Of a DNA stretch of 64,000 nucleotides, positions 1-7,637 are shown piece by piece. The stretch is taken from the NCBI GenBank assembly GCA_002352545.1, contig DEIO01000015.1:124001-188000 (forward strand), in the 5' to 3' direction. Under the pieces are notes generated by a model. The model saw nothing but the letters and a program-made list of their open reading frames with translations, did no database searches and was not told the origin of the DNA. The DNA comes from Patescibacteria group bacterium UBA2772 (lineage in GTDB: Bacteria; Patescibacteriota; Minisyncoccia; Moranbacterales; DUUL01). The position numbers and the translations under genes are program-made. The number at the start of each line of letters is the position of its first letter. Positions within the stretch are counted from its first letter, which is position 1.

Positions 1-90
1 TTTAGAAGATTTTTTTTAACCAAGAGTAATGGGGTTGCTATCCAAACACAGAGAGTGATCGAAAAGGTCGCTAGGAGTATCTGTAAATAA
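1..90 (+). CDS. C-terminal tail of a protein cut by the window start
   Basis: An open frame runs from base 1 to a TAA at 88-90 and encodes 29 residues ending in ...RVIEKVARSICK. It looks coding (mixed charged and hydrophobic residues, no low complexity), but there is too little to assign a family. It would converge with the Fur-family gene that follows on the other strand. Confidence 0.35.
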   Translation, partial: FRRFFLTKSNGVAIQTQRVIEKVARSICK

Positions 91-107
91 GTGTTCATGT
101 GTTTGGT

Positions 108-497
108 TTATAGTTTTATTTTTTGGCTACATTTTTTGCAAATACCATCTAGTTTCAGTTGAGATTGTATATCAATGAAATTTTTGTGATGATATTCCTT
201 TTCTTCATAGGGTAGATTTTCAGTGTGTCCACAAATTCTACAAATTATATGATGGTGAGGCTCTTTGCCAGCGCAGTAGAATTTTTCTTTTTTTATAACT
301 TCAGTCTTTACTATTTTTAAGGATTCAAAAAGCTTTAATGTTCGATAAATTGATGCTTGATTATATTCTCCTATTTTCTTGTGCAATTGTCTGGCAGAGA
401 GTATTTTCTTTGAATTAGATAAATATTTCAAAATTGTTAGCCGTGGTTTGGTTAGTTTGAAAGAGTTTTGTGTTAATATTTTTTCTAATGATTTCAT
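108..497 (-). CDS. Fur-family metal-dependent transcriptional regulator
   Basis: Small DNA-binding repressor of the Fur/Zur/PerR family, about 129 residues, the family's normal length. An N-terminal winged-helix region (RLTILKYL ... QASIYRTLKLFE) is followed by a dimerisation/metal domain with the HHH run (residues 81-83) and two CxxC pairs (C86/C89 and C120/C123) that bind the structural zinc. Upstream in-frame ATGs exist near 527-533, but those fall inside the promoter and operator, so I place the start at 497. Which metal or peroxide it senses cannot be read from sequence. The palindrome over its own promoter suggests autoregulation. Confidence 0.88.
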   Translation of the reverse strand: MKSLEKILTQNSFKLTKPRLTILKYLSNSKKILSARQLHKKIGEYNQASIYRTLKLFESLKIVKTEVIKKEKFYCAGKEPHHHIICRICGHTENLPYEEKEYHHKNFIDIQSQLKLDGICKKCSQKIKL

Positions 498-504
498 GTA
501 TAGA

Positions 505-534
505 ATATTACTATAATTGCGAGTCATTTGCAAT
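505..534 (-). promoter_or_regulatory. Promoter and Fur-type operator of the Fur-family gene, probable leaderless start
   Basis: On the minus strand TTGCAA (528-533), a 17-bp spacer and TAATAT (505-510) form a sigma-70-like promoter. A 19-bp palindrome of 9-1-9 form occupies 516-534, ATTGCGAGT-C-ATTTGCAAT, with 7 of 9 positions paired; this is the architecture of Fur-family boxes. The expected transcription start, about 7 bases below the -10, falls on or next to the ATG at 497, so the mRNA may be leaderless. Confidence 0.6.
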
Positions 535-608
535 AGCTGGTTTTGAAAATTAATGCATTAATGGTAGAATGAGAATACTCTTTGAAAAAGAAGCATAAAA
601 CAAAAAAG

Positions 609-1010
609 ATGACAAAAGTTAACTATTGTGAAAGTCATAGGCGCTCTATTGCAAAATCTTTAATTTGATGTTTTATTGGAATTTTTTGGACTTGGGGCGG
701 GGCTTATGTAATCATTGCTTTTTTGCCTAATTAGAAGAAGACATCATTTAATATTGCCTCTCTTGTCACTCCTTGGCATCACTCTACTAGGTTGGTTATG
801 TATTATGCATATGAGAGAATCTGGGCTAGGATAAATCGGGGTAAGCATGAGAAGTGTAAGGTAGCTGATCCAATGAAAGGAAAGCAGAAGATACTTTGGT
901 TTTTTGGAACAGCAATTTGTATTTTTATTGTAATGTGGTTGTTTCTATTGGTTACTCCAAATGTTTTAATAAAGGATATATCGAAAGAAGTGCAGACACA
1001 AAATAAATAA
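609..1010 (+). pseudogene. DUF2061 membrane protein, broken by two in-frame stops
   Basis: One continuous frame from ATG 609 to the TAA at 1008-1010 reads as a DUF2061-type protein: RRSIAKSLI, then a stop, then CFIGIFWTWGGAYVIIAFLPN, then a stop, then KKTSFNIASLVTPWHHSTR followed by MYYAYERIWARI. The conserved ends of the family (RSxAKxxxWR and YYxHERxWxRI) are both recognisable. The stops are TGA at 666-668, where the family has Trp, and TAG at 732-734. The residue after the first stop is also changed (Cys for the usual Arg). A 72-residue open remnant starts at 792. Other genes here end normally in TGA and TAG, so this is decay and not recoding. Confidence 0.75.
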
Positions 1011-1052
1011 TTACTAAGCTTATTTTATCACTAATTATTAAGAATAGTTAAG

Positions 1053-1280
1053 ATGGATAAATACAAAAAAGAGCTTTCGGACATAGAAAAGAAAAAGAGG
1101 AAAGAGTTGAATGAGAAAATTCAAAATGTTTTAGATAAGCATAATGAAGAATATGAATCCTTAGCCAATGAATCAGATAAATTGTATGATATGGAAGAGA
1201 AATTGAAAATTAAATATGATGAGTTGAATAAAAAAACTGGACTAAACAAGTTTTATTCTAAAGTAGAGGGGTTGTTGTAA
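1053..1280 (+). CDS. Small charged coiled-coil protein, function unknown
   Basis: A 75-residue protein made almost wholly of Lys, Glu, Asp and Leu, predicted by eye to be one long helix or coiled coil (DIEKKKRKELNEKIQNVLDK and following). No family is recognised and no signal peptide or membrane segment is seen. It lies between two pseudogenes and has no Shine-Dalgarno, like most genes here. It may be a real small protein or a remnant. Confidence 0.45.
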   Translation: MDKYKKELSDIEKKKRKELNEKIQNVLDKHNEEYESLANESDKLYDMEEKLKIKYDELNKKTGLNKFYSKVEGLL

Positions 1281-1297
1281 GAGATAATTATAAATAA

Positions 1298-1710
1298 TTT
1301 ATCATCTTAGGGCGTAATAATGAGAAATTTTTTAAAGAGTTCTTATTAAATGGAAAAAAATAAAAGGAAAGAGTCTCTATATTTTTGCTATGACCGAAAA
1401 TATTCCAGTGGGTTATGTCTATATTTCTATTGAAGGCACTCAACAATACCATACAAGTCCTGTTTTTCAAGACTTGTATGGTAAAACTGAACTAAGAGAA
1501 CAAAAAATTGATTCTAAAATAGTTAGGGAGGTTGAGGATTTTTTATTGAAAAAAGGTTATAGAAAAGTAAGTTTGGATGTGGAGGTGAGAATGAAATGGA
1601 TCAGACACATATATGAAAATCTTGGTTTTAAATTAAAAAGTGGTCCTCATTTACAATTATGGAAAGAATTGGATAGTGGAAAAAAATTAGTATTAAAACT
1701 TGGTATTTAG
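1298..1710 (+). pseudogene. GNAT-family N-acetyltransferase, frameshifted
   Basis: The open part from 1390 encodes the C-terminal half of a GNAT acetyltransferase: the strand GYVYISIEG, the helix-loop region ELREQKIDSKIVREVEDFLLKKGYRK and the usual YENLGFK ending. The N-terminal part (FIILGRNNEKFFKEFLLNGKK) is in another frame upstream. The two join if one A is added to the A7 run at 1354-1360, which gives ...LLNGKKIKGKSLYIFAM. No start codon is left at the 5' end. Single-base loss in a homopolymer is the simplest explanation; a sequencing error cannot be excluded. Confidence 0.65.
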
Positions 1711-1874
1711 AGAAGGATCTTAAAAATATTAAAATTAAGTCGTGAAATCAGCTTTTTGAACTAGGCAGATACTTTGAAAAAAACAGTGAGGCCGACAAGC
1801 TGACTATTCTTTGTTTGGTGGGGTCTTTTTTGTGGTAAAATAAAGAAAAGTTAAAATTTTAAAAAACAAAAAGA

Positions 1875-2750
1875 ATGAATCAAAAAAAGAATGAGGAGGT
1901 TACCGAAATAGCTTGTGAATTAGTGGATATTTTGGATGTTGCAGAGATAGGAGTGTGGGAACTTGACTTAAAAACAAATCAGATTACGGTTGACAAGAGT
2001 TATTGTAAGATACTCGGTTGTCCAGAGAAAACAAGGCCTATTGAGATGGAAGATATGAAAAAGATTTTTTATCCAGAAGGGTGGGAGACAATGAAATCAA
2101 ATTTAAAAAGTTATTTGTCTGGTGAAAAGACTATTCACAGCACAGAACACAAACTAAAAAAACAGGATGGAACAGGTGACATCTGGGTTCTTGCACGTGG
2201 TAGAGTTGCAAAGTGTGGAAAGCATAGCGAAGATAAGATGTTAGGTTCTATCATGGACATTACTGAAAGAAAGGATTCGGAAGATGCTCTGAAGAGAAGC
2301 GAGGAAAGATATCGTTATATATTCGAACATGCTGCTGATCCAATTTTCAACACTGATACGAACGGTGTTGTTGTTGAATTAAATTCCGCAATAGAAAAAA
2401 CTTTTGGTTATTCTGCCAAGGAAATTGTTGGGAAAAAATTAGTAAAATTACCTATGTTCTCAATCAAGACTAAGGCACTAATTGCAACAAAAATTATAGA
2501 TTTTTTTCTTAAAGAAAAAGCAAAGCCATGGGAATGTGAGATAACAGCAAAAGATAATTCTAAGAGACTTGTGAGTGTTAAATCTACTAAAATAATGGAA
2601 AATGGTAAGGTTGTTGGAATCCAGTCAATTATTCGTGATATTACAAAAAGAAGAAAGGTTGAGCGAATTTTACAAAAACGAAACAATGAATTGGAGAAAT
2701 TCTATAAGATGAAGTTACCTGACTATTCTAAAGAGAATAAGTTAAACTAA
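1875..2750 (+). CDS. PAS/PAC-domain sensor protein without an output domain
   Basis: A 291-residue cytoplasmic protein with two PAS-PAC modules: the first at about residues 18-132 (WELDLKTNQI ... GSIMDITERK), the second at about 140-265 (RYRYIFEHAADPIFNTD ... IIRDITKRR). A short helix follows (ILQKRNNELEKFYKM). In related kinases a similar linker leads into a histidine kinase core, but here the protein ends after about 25 more residues, so it is either a stand-alone ligand sensor or a truncated kinase. An AT-rich promoter region with GGTAAAAT lies about 30 bases upstream. No partner kinase is adjacent. Confidence 0.75.
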   Translation: MNQKKNEEVTEIACELVDILDVAEIGVWELDLKTNQITVDKSYCKILGCPEKTRPIEMEDMKKIFYPEGWETMKSNLKSYLSGEKTIHSTEHKLKKQDGTGDIWVLARGRVAKCGKHSEDKMLGSIMDITERKDSEDALKRSEERYRYIFEHAADPIFNTDTNGVVVELNSAIEKTFGYSAKEIVGKKLVKLPMFSIKTKALIATKIIDFFLKEKAKPWECEITAKDNSKRLVSVKSTKIMENGKVVGIQSIIRDITKRRKVERILQKRNNELEKFYKMKLPDYSKENKLN

Positions 2751-2758
2751 AAACTTAA

Positions 2759-3098
2759 ATGGATAATTTTAATAAACACTATCTTTTTGTATTCAGTTAT
2801 GTTTTTATTGTAACTTTTTTTTGGGTCTAGCTATCTAGAAAAGATTAACATTTTTAGTTCGACAGCTTTCTTTTTGATTGTTTTTGTTCCAATATTTTTT
2901 TTCTTTAAAGATAAAAGAATGTTTTTAGAACTCAGGAGATTCAATATCTATATTTGTGTCGGGTTTATTCTGGAGATATTTTTTCTTTCTAAAGAAGTTC
3001 TGACATTAAAAATGCTTGCAATCTGGAGTTTATATAGTTCACCATTTGTAATATTATTTAACTTTTGTTGTTTGCGGTTGAAAAAAATAGAACAATAA
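2759..3098 (+). pseudogene. Small membrane protein, frameshifted in a T8 run
   Basis: ATG 2759 opens a frame (MDNFNKHYLFVFSYVFIVTFF) that soon stops. Removing one T from the T8 run at 2815-2822 joins it to GSSYLEKINIFSSTAFFLI and on to ...FNFCCLRLKKIEQ, a protein of about 113 residues with three or four hydrophobic segments. The 74-residue open part that could start at TTG 2874 is only the second half. No family recognised. It lies 8 bases after the PAS gene and is probably from the same transcript. Confidence 0.5.
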
Positions 3099-3134
3099 AA
3101 TAAATTTATTTTTATAGTATAAAAATATAAATAT

Positions 3135-3160
3135 AAAACAGGCACTTAGTGCCTGTTTTT
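3135..3160. terminator. Bidirectional intrinsic terminator
   Basis: ACAGGCAC, loop TTA, GTGCCTGT forms an 8-bp perfect stem (3138-3156) with an A run before it and a T run after it. It lies between the converging + strand pseudogene and rpmE. Confidence 0.85.
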
Positions 3161-3188
3161 GTAAAATGAAATAATACAGAAATTTTGT

Positions 3189-3479
3189 TTATTTCTTTTT
3201 TTCTTTGCTAGTTTCTACAGTAATCTTTTTAGCAGTAACTTTTTTTGTAGTAGACTTCTTAGCTTTTTTCATAGCAGAGAATTTTTCCATTCTTTGTTTA
3301 AATCTGTCAACTCTTCCAGTCGAATCTACAAGTTTCTTTTTTCCAGTATAAAAAGGGTGACAAGCGCTACAGATTTCGATATCTTTTTTTTCTAGAGTTG
3401 AGCCAGCTTTGATAATATTTCCACAAGAACACTTGATTTCTGCTTCGTCGTTATATTTTGGGTGAGTATCCTTTTTCAT
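3189..3479 (-). CDS. rpmE: 50S ribosomal protein L31
   Basis: Structural protein of the large ribosomal subunit, here of the zinc-binding type: C17, C19, C37 and C40 form the four-cysteine site, and HPFYTGKK ... [10 protein letters not shown] is the family core. At 96 residues it is longer than the usual 70 or so because of a Lys-rich tail ([16 protein letters not shown] and more), likely to contact rRNA. It is a single-gene unit ending at the shared terminator. Confidence 0.93.
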   Translation of the reverse strand: MKKDTHPKYNDEAEIKCSCGNIIKAGSTLEKKDIEICSACHPFYTGKKKLVDSTGRVDRFKQRMEKFSAMKKAKKSTTKKVTAKKITVETSKEKKK

Positions 3480-3712
3480 ACGTCAATGATATAATTAATT
3501 TAGATTTGAAACAATAATAACACAGTCAAAAGCAACCTTTTCGGCTTCTTCTCACTAGACAAGTTTTAGATTACCATAATATTTTGAAATTGGCAATAGG
3601 GTTATGTTCGGTCAATTAAAGCTAAAAGTTTGTAAAAGATCATTTATTTTGGGTTTAAAAAGAAGAAAAAAGTCTCCAGAGACAGTGTTTCTTTTTGAGA
3701 TTGTTAAAAAAC
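3480..3712. other. Gene-free stretch upstream of rpmE and the tRNA pair
   Basis: About 230 bases, AT-rich, with no open frame, repeat or convincing hairpin that I can see. It must hold the rpmE promoter on the minus strand, but no clear -35/-10 pair stands out. Confidence 0.5.
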
Positions 3713-3740
3713 TGGACAATATTATTTTTTTTGCTATAAT
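3713..3740 (+). promoter_or_regulatory. Promoter of the tRNA-Ile/tRNA-Ala unit
   Basis: TGGACA (3713-3718), 16 bp, TATAAT (3735-3740). The only transcription unit downstream is the tRNA pair. Confidence 0.6.
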
Positions 3741-3790
3741 TATCTTTGTTGTAACGTTAAGTTCTGCTTAACATGTTTTACAAATAACAA

Positions 3791-3864
3791 GGGCGATTAG
3801 CTCAGCTGGTTAGAGCGCGTCACTGATAATGACGAGGTCCCAGGTTCAAGTCCTGGATTGCCCA
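3791..3864 (+). tRNA. tRNA-Ile (anticodon GAT)
   Basis: Cloverleaf with acceptor GGGCGAT/ATTGCCC, D-arm TAGCTCAGCTGGTTAGAGC, anticodon stem CGTCA/TGACG around loop CTGATAA, and TTCAAGTC T-loop. Discriminator A; no encoded CCA. Confidence 0.95.
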
Positions 3865-3904
3865 CACGAAAGGTAGAAAAAGAGTTTTAAAATTGAATAT
3901 TTAC

Positions 3905-3977
3905 GGGCCCTTAGCTCAGTTGGTAGAGCGCCTCATTTGCACTGAGGAGGTCAGGAGTTCGAATCCCCTAGGGTCCA
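3905..3977 (+). tRNA. tRNA-Ala (anticodon TGC)
   Basis: Acceptor GGGCCCT/AGGGTCC, anticodon stem CCTCA/TGAGG around TTTGCAC, T-loop TTCGAATC, discriminator A, no encoded CCA. The Ile-Ala pair is the one usually found in rRNA spacers, but no rRNA is present here. Confidence 0.95.
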
Positions 3978-3984
3978 CAAACAG

Positions 3985-4020
3985 AAATCTTTCGCGTAAG
4001 CGAGAGATTTTTTGTTTTTA
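3985..4020 (+). terminator. Intrinsic terminator of the tRNA-Ile/tRNA-Ala unit
   Basis: AAATCTTTCGC, loop GTAA, GCGAGAGATTT followed by a T-rich tail. One G-T wobble in an 11-bp stem. Confidence 0.85.
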
Positions 4021-4067
4021 TTGGTTTCTTTTGCTAAAATTGATGTGTAAAAAATAAAGATTTCATT

Positions 4068-4664
4068 ATGACTAAGTATATTCTAAACTCAGGAAATGCT
4101 AAATATGATTCTCAAAAACACAAAGCTTTTATCGGTGAAGCTCTTGTTGGACTGAAAGGTAATGTAAAAGTTTTGTATTGTCTATTTGCGCAACCAAGAG
4201 AAAAATGGGAAGCTAAGTTTGAAGAATACAAAAAAAGTTTTGCCGCATTAGCAGACGAAAATGTTGAATTGAACTTCGAACTTGCTTTTCCAGACAAATT
4301 CAAAGAACAGTGTAGTCAAAGTGATGTAATCATGATTCAAGGTGGCGATGACTACTTGTTGCAATTTTGGTTTAAGCAGTTTGATTTAGAAAGTTTTTTC
4401 CAGGATAAAATTATTGCAACTAGTTCTGCTGGTTCAGATGCTCTTGTTAGCTCATTTTGGACTTGTGACTGGAGAAAGTCGATGAAAGGACTGAACTTAT
4501 TGCCGATTAAATTCATTCCTCATTACAAATCAAATTATGGAGCAGATGATTCCAGGGGAAAGATCGATTGGGAAGAGGCCTATAAGGAGTTAGAGCTTTA
4601 TGAAGATTGTAAATTATCTATACATGCTCTTAAAGAAGGAGAATTTATTGTTATAGAAAAATAA
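4068..4664 (+). CDS. Peptidase S51 (dipeptidase E)-like protein
   Basis: A 198-residue cytoplasmic protein of the class I glutaminase-like fold used by peptidase S51 family members (dipeptidase E, cyanophycinase). The elbow motif ATSSAGSDAL at about residues 117-126 carries the probable nucleophile S120, and IQGGDDYLL (90-98) is the matching glycine-rich loop. HYKSNYGADDSRGK near residue 163 may supply the catalytic His. Substrate unknown. It is followed 9 bases later by mtaB, so the two are probably cotranscribed. Confidence 0.7.
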   Translation: MTKYILNSGNAKYDSQKHKAFIGEALVGLKGNVKVLYCLFAQPREKWEAKFEEYKKSFAALADENVELNFELAFPDKFKEQCSQSDVIMIQGGDDYLLQFWFKQFDLESFFQDKIIATSSAGSDALVSSFWTCDWRKSMKGLNLLPIKFIPHYKSNYGADDSRGKIDWEEAYKELELYEDCKLSIHALKEGEFIVIEK

Positions 4665-4673
4665 TAGAGAAAT

Positions 4674-5924
4674 ATGAAAAAATTTGTTATACGAACTCTT
4701 GGTTGTAAAGTGAATCAGTATGATTCTTTGAATTTGAAGAAAAAACTCATAGAAACCGGCTTTGAATATTCGAGGGATAGTGGGGAGGACGTGGAATTTG
4801 CGATTGTAAACTCTTGCGCTGTGACTAAGACTTCAATTCGAAAAGGGAGAAGAACGCTCTCGTTGATTAGGAGGGATAATCCCAATGCAAAAATAGTTCT
4901 TTTCGGTTGTTGGGTAAAAACATATCCAGAAGAAATGGAAAACATTATTGCTGATATAATTTGGCCAGTAGGGAAGCTAGACGAGTTAGTTCAGGAGATA
5001 AAAAAATGTTTTGGAAATATTTCTGGATTTAAGAAGGAACTAGTCAAAATAAATCCACCAGGTGAAGGTGAGAAATCTCGTTATTTTATCAAAATTCAAG
5101 ATGGTTGCGAACAATTTTGTTCGTATTGTATTATTCCATACTCCAGGGGCAAGCTTTTTTCTAGACCTCAAGAAGAAGTACTTAAAGAGATAGAATCTGC
5201 AAGCATCGCTGGATATGATGAAATTGTATTGTGTGGGATACACCTAGGTCTTTATGGAAAAGAAAAGAATTCAAGGACATGCAACTTAAATCAATTGCTT
5301 CAAAATGCTTTAAAAATAAAAAAACTAGGAAGAATAAGACTTAGTTCGATTGAAGTTGTTGATGTGGATGATGATTTGTTAAATTTGATAGCAAAAAAGA
5401 AGAAGCTGTGCAAGCATTTACATTTTTCTTTGCAAGCTGGCAATGACAAAATTCTAAAGGCAATGAATAGACCTTATACAACACAATACTTTCGAGATAG
5501 AGTTGAGAAAGCAAGACAATTAATGCCTGATATAGCTCTTACGACTGATGTAATTGTTGGTTTTCCTGGAGAAACCAAGGAGGATTTTATGACTACCTTG
5601 AATTTTTGTAAAGAAATTGCTTTTAGTAGAATGCATGTCTTTCCTTTCTCTGCGCATGAAAAGACACCTGCTGCGAGTATGTTCTGCCAATTGAGTAGGG
5701 AAGAAAAGCAAAAAAGATCCAAGATGTTAAGAAAGGTCAGTGATTTGATGAAGAAGACATATGAAGATAGATTTAAAGGGCAGTGTCTGGATGTTGTGAT
5801 TGAAAAAGTACAAAAAGAAGTTTGGGGTAAAACTGAATTTTATTTTGATATAAAACAAAAAAAGACTCTCTTGGAAAAGTCAGAGACTCTAGAAATTGGA
5901 AAACTAAATAGATTAAGAAACTAG
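4674..5924 (+). CDS. mtaB: tRNA t6A37 methylthiotransferase MtaB
   Basis: Radical-SAM enzyme that adds a methylthio group to N6-threonylcarbamoyladenosine at position 37 of tRNAs reading ANN codons. The N-terminal UPF0004 domain holds the three cysteines of the auxiliary cluster (C11 in TLGCKVNQYDS, C48 in NSCAV, C79 in FGCW). The radical SAM motif CxxxCxxC is C145, C149, C152. A TRAM-like RNA-binding region ends the protein. At 416 residues it has the normal length. MtaB, rather than MiaB, is favoured by the GCKVNQYDS signature. Its 3' end overlaps the converging SpoIIM-like gene by 12 bases. Confidence 0.87.
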   Translation: MKKFVIRTLGCKVNQYDSLNLKKKLIETGFEYSRDSGEDVEFAIVNSCAVTKTSIRKGRRTLSLIRRDNPNAKIVLFGCWVKTYPEEMENIIADIIWPVGKLDELVQEIKKCFGNISGFKKELVKINPPGEGEKSRYFIKIQDGCEQFCSYCIIPYSRGKLFSRPQEEVLKEIESASIAGYDEIVLCGIHLGLYGKEKNSRTCNLNQLLQNALKIKKLGRIRLSSIEVVDVDDDLLNLIAKKKKLCKHLHFSLQAGNDKILKAMNRPYTTQYFRDRVEKARQLMPDIALTTDVIVGFPGETKEDFMTTLNFCKEIAFSRMHVFPFSAHEKTPAASMFCQLSREEKQKRSKMLRKVSDLMKKTYEDRFKGQCLDVVIEKVQKEVWGKTEFYFDIKQKKTLLEKSETLEIGKLNRLRN

Positions 5925-6530
5925 AAAGGGTGTTAGAAATGTTTCGATAATCGCTGCAACAAATAATAGTGGTATGATTACAAACATAATTATTCTAAGT
6001 GCAAACGAAATATCTTTTTTGAATGTTTTGCGTTTTTTGTGGAGATAATCTACGAATCTTCCAGAAAGATGAAGTGAAAGTGCTGTTGCTATGAAAAAAG
6101 CTGGTATTTCAAATATTCCATGAGGGACAAGGGCTAGAAAAACACTAGCAATGCCAATTTTGCTGAGTGAATATGAAATAACAACACCTATCATAACACC
6201 ATTAGATAGAAGTGCTGAGATAGGAGCTATTCCAAATAAAAAGAATAAGGCGATAATCATCAAAGACACAGAAATATTGTTGAAAAATATATAGAGACAT
6301 AGTTCTGTACTGCTTTTTCCTAAAAGATCAGTATAATTTTGAGCTAATAGGTTAACCACGTCTTCGGTCCAGATTGTGCTTGTTTGTGCAGTGTAAAAGC
6401 CCAGTGCTACTGAAAAAAAGAAAATCGATACAACGAAAACGAATCGACGAGTGAAAACATTCATCGACTTAAGTATTCTTTTGTAGCTTTCAAAAAGTTC
6501 AGTTGGAGTTTTTTTAAGTATCTTTTTCAT
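5913..6530 (-). CDS. SpoIIM/DUF95-family membrane protein
   Basis: A 205-residue integral membrane protein with about five hydrophobic segments (residues 29-47, 84-106, 109-132, 139-160, 178-200). LVPHGIFEIPAFFIA is the signature of the stage II sporulation protein M/DUF95 family. In sporulating firmicutes SpoIIM takes part in forespore engulfment; in non-sporulating cells the role is unknown. No partner gene is adjacent. It is transcribed alone, divergently from the DUF1003 gene. Confidence 0.75.
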   Translation of the reverse strand: MKKILKKTPTELFESYKRILKSMNVFTRRFVFVVSIFFFSVALGFYTAQTSTIWTEDVVNLLAQNYTDLLGKSSTELCLYIFFNNISVSLMIIALFFLFGIAPISALLSNGVMIGVVISYSLSKIGIASVFLALVPHGIFEIPAFFIATALSLHLSGRFVDYLHKKRKTFKKDISFALRIIMFVIIPLLFVAAIIETFLTPFLVS

Positions 6531-6687
6531 TTTTATTTTATAGTTTAACTTTGTTTAGTTTAATATACTTTAAGGGCAAGTACAAATTGTTATTATTATT
6601 TTCTTTTCCGAAAGACTTTTTTTTGGTATACTCAAGAAAGCTTCTGTTTAAAAACTTAAGTTTAGTTGAAAATTTAAAAAACAAAGA

Positions 6688-7155
6688 ATGGGTAAGATTA
6701 CAAAAACAAAAAATGTAAAAATAAAAATAAAGAATGGATTTTTCAAGGGAGAAAAGAATCTAAATAAAGCAAAAACGGTTTATAAAGAAAGTTATTTGAA
6801 AAGAACTTTTGGTCAAAAGTTCTCTGAGAGAGCGTCGAATGTTTTAGGCAGTTGGAAATATTTAATTTTCCAAACTCTTTTTATTTTGGTTTGGATAGCA
6901 TTAAATCACAGTGGTATTTTTGGAAAATGGGACGAGTACCCTTTTATTTTTTTGAATTTTGCCCTTAGTGTAATGGCTGCATATACTGCTCCTGTTATTT
7001 TGATGAGTCAAAATAGAGAGTCTGACCGTGACAGAAAAAGATCTATTGTTGATCTAGCAACAGATAGGAGTTCTGAGAGAAAAATAAAGGATGTACAAAA
7101 AACATTAATTAGACTAGAGGAGAAACTTGATAAAATGATAGAAAAAAAGGCATAG
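6688..7155 (+). CDS. DUF1003-family membrane protein
   Basis: A 155-residue protein with a basic N-terminus, two membrane segments (about residues 58-75 and 85-107, FQTLFILVWIALN and FIFLNFALSVMAAYTAP) and a C-terminal helix rich in charged residues. ILMSQNRESDRDR and ERKIKDVQ are typical of DUF1003. Function of the family is not established. A TATACT -10 sits near 6627-6632 after TTTTTTTTGG; no Shine-Dalgarno. Confidence 0.75.
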   Translation: MGKITKTKNVKIKIKNGFFKGEKNLNKAKTVYKESYLKRTFGQKFSERASNVLGSWKYLIFQTLFILVWIALNHSGIFGKWDEYPFIFLNFALSVMAAYTAPVILMSQNRESDRDRKRSIVDLATDRSSERKIKDVQKTLIRLEEKLDKMIEKKA

Positions 7156-7234
7156 TTGACAAGTGAGGAGAAATTGTTAAAATTTTAGCAGTTGAGCACT
7201 TAGATTGCTAGATAATTTAATAAATACTGAAAAT

Positions 7235-7516
7235 ATGAAAAAGATAAAACCAATTGGTAGTAATGTCGTTGTTAAGGTTCCTGTGATTGAAGAAGTGACA
7301 AAAAGTGGAATAGTTCTTCCCGAAACAGCTTCAAAAGAAAAATCCCAAGTCGGAGAAGTTATCGCAACGGGTGAAAGTGAAAAAATAAATGATCAGATAA
7401 AAAAAGGTGTTTCGGTGCTTTATGAGAAATATAGTGGAACTGAAATTGAAATCGATGGAAAGAAATTTGTTGTCTTAGATGCTTCGAAGAATATGATTTT
7501 GGCAATAGTTGAGTAG
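7235..7516 (+). CDS. groES: Co-chaperonin GroES
   Basis: Ten-kilodalton co-chaperonin that caps the GroEL barrel. The sequence covers the full fold: IKPIGSNVVVKV, the mobile loop region EEVTKSGIVLPE, VGEVIATGE, and ILAIVE at the end. The start at 7235 gives 93 residues, the family norm; an in-frame TTG 30 bases upstream would add ten residues with no counterpart in the family. No groEL is adjacent, so the two chaperonin genes are split in this genome, or groEL lies elsewhere. Confidence 0.92.
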   Translation: MKKIKPIGSNVVVKVPVIEEVTKSGIVLPETASKEKSQVGEVIATGESEKINDQIKKGVSVLYEKYSGTEIEIDGKKFVVLDASKNMILAIVE

Positions 7517-7534
7517 GGCTTTTTGGAATTATTT

Positions 7535-7563
7535 TAAAAACTCGCAATTTTTTGCGAGTTTTT
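7535..7563 (+). terminator. Intrinsic terminator after groES
   Basis: AAAACTCGCAA, loop TTTT, TTGCGAGTTTTT: an A-flanked, T-tailed hairpin with a GC-containing core. Confidence 0.85.
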
Positions 7564-7637
7564 ACTTGCCACGAGACAGGAAATATCGTAAAATATAAAT
7601 GAGAGAGTTTAAAATAAAAATTCCATAAAAATAAAAA

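Noticed and set aside
609..1010. Alternative genetic code (TGA or TAG read as an amino acid), as in some other candidate phyla
   Set aside because: Both codons occur inside one decayed gene only, and TGA and TAG end many intact genes here (for example ruvC ends in TAG, mreD in TGA).
3791..3977. Remnant of an rRNA operon around the Ile-Ala tRNA pair
   Set aside because: No 16S or 23S sequence is recognisable on either side; the pair has its own promoter and terminator.
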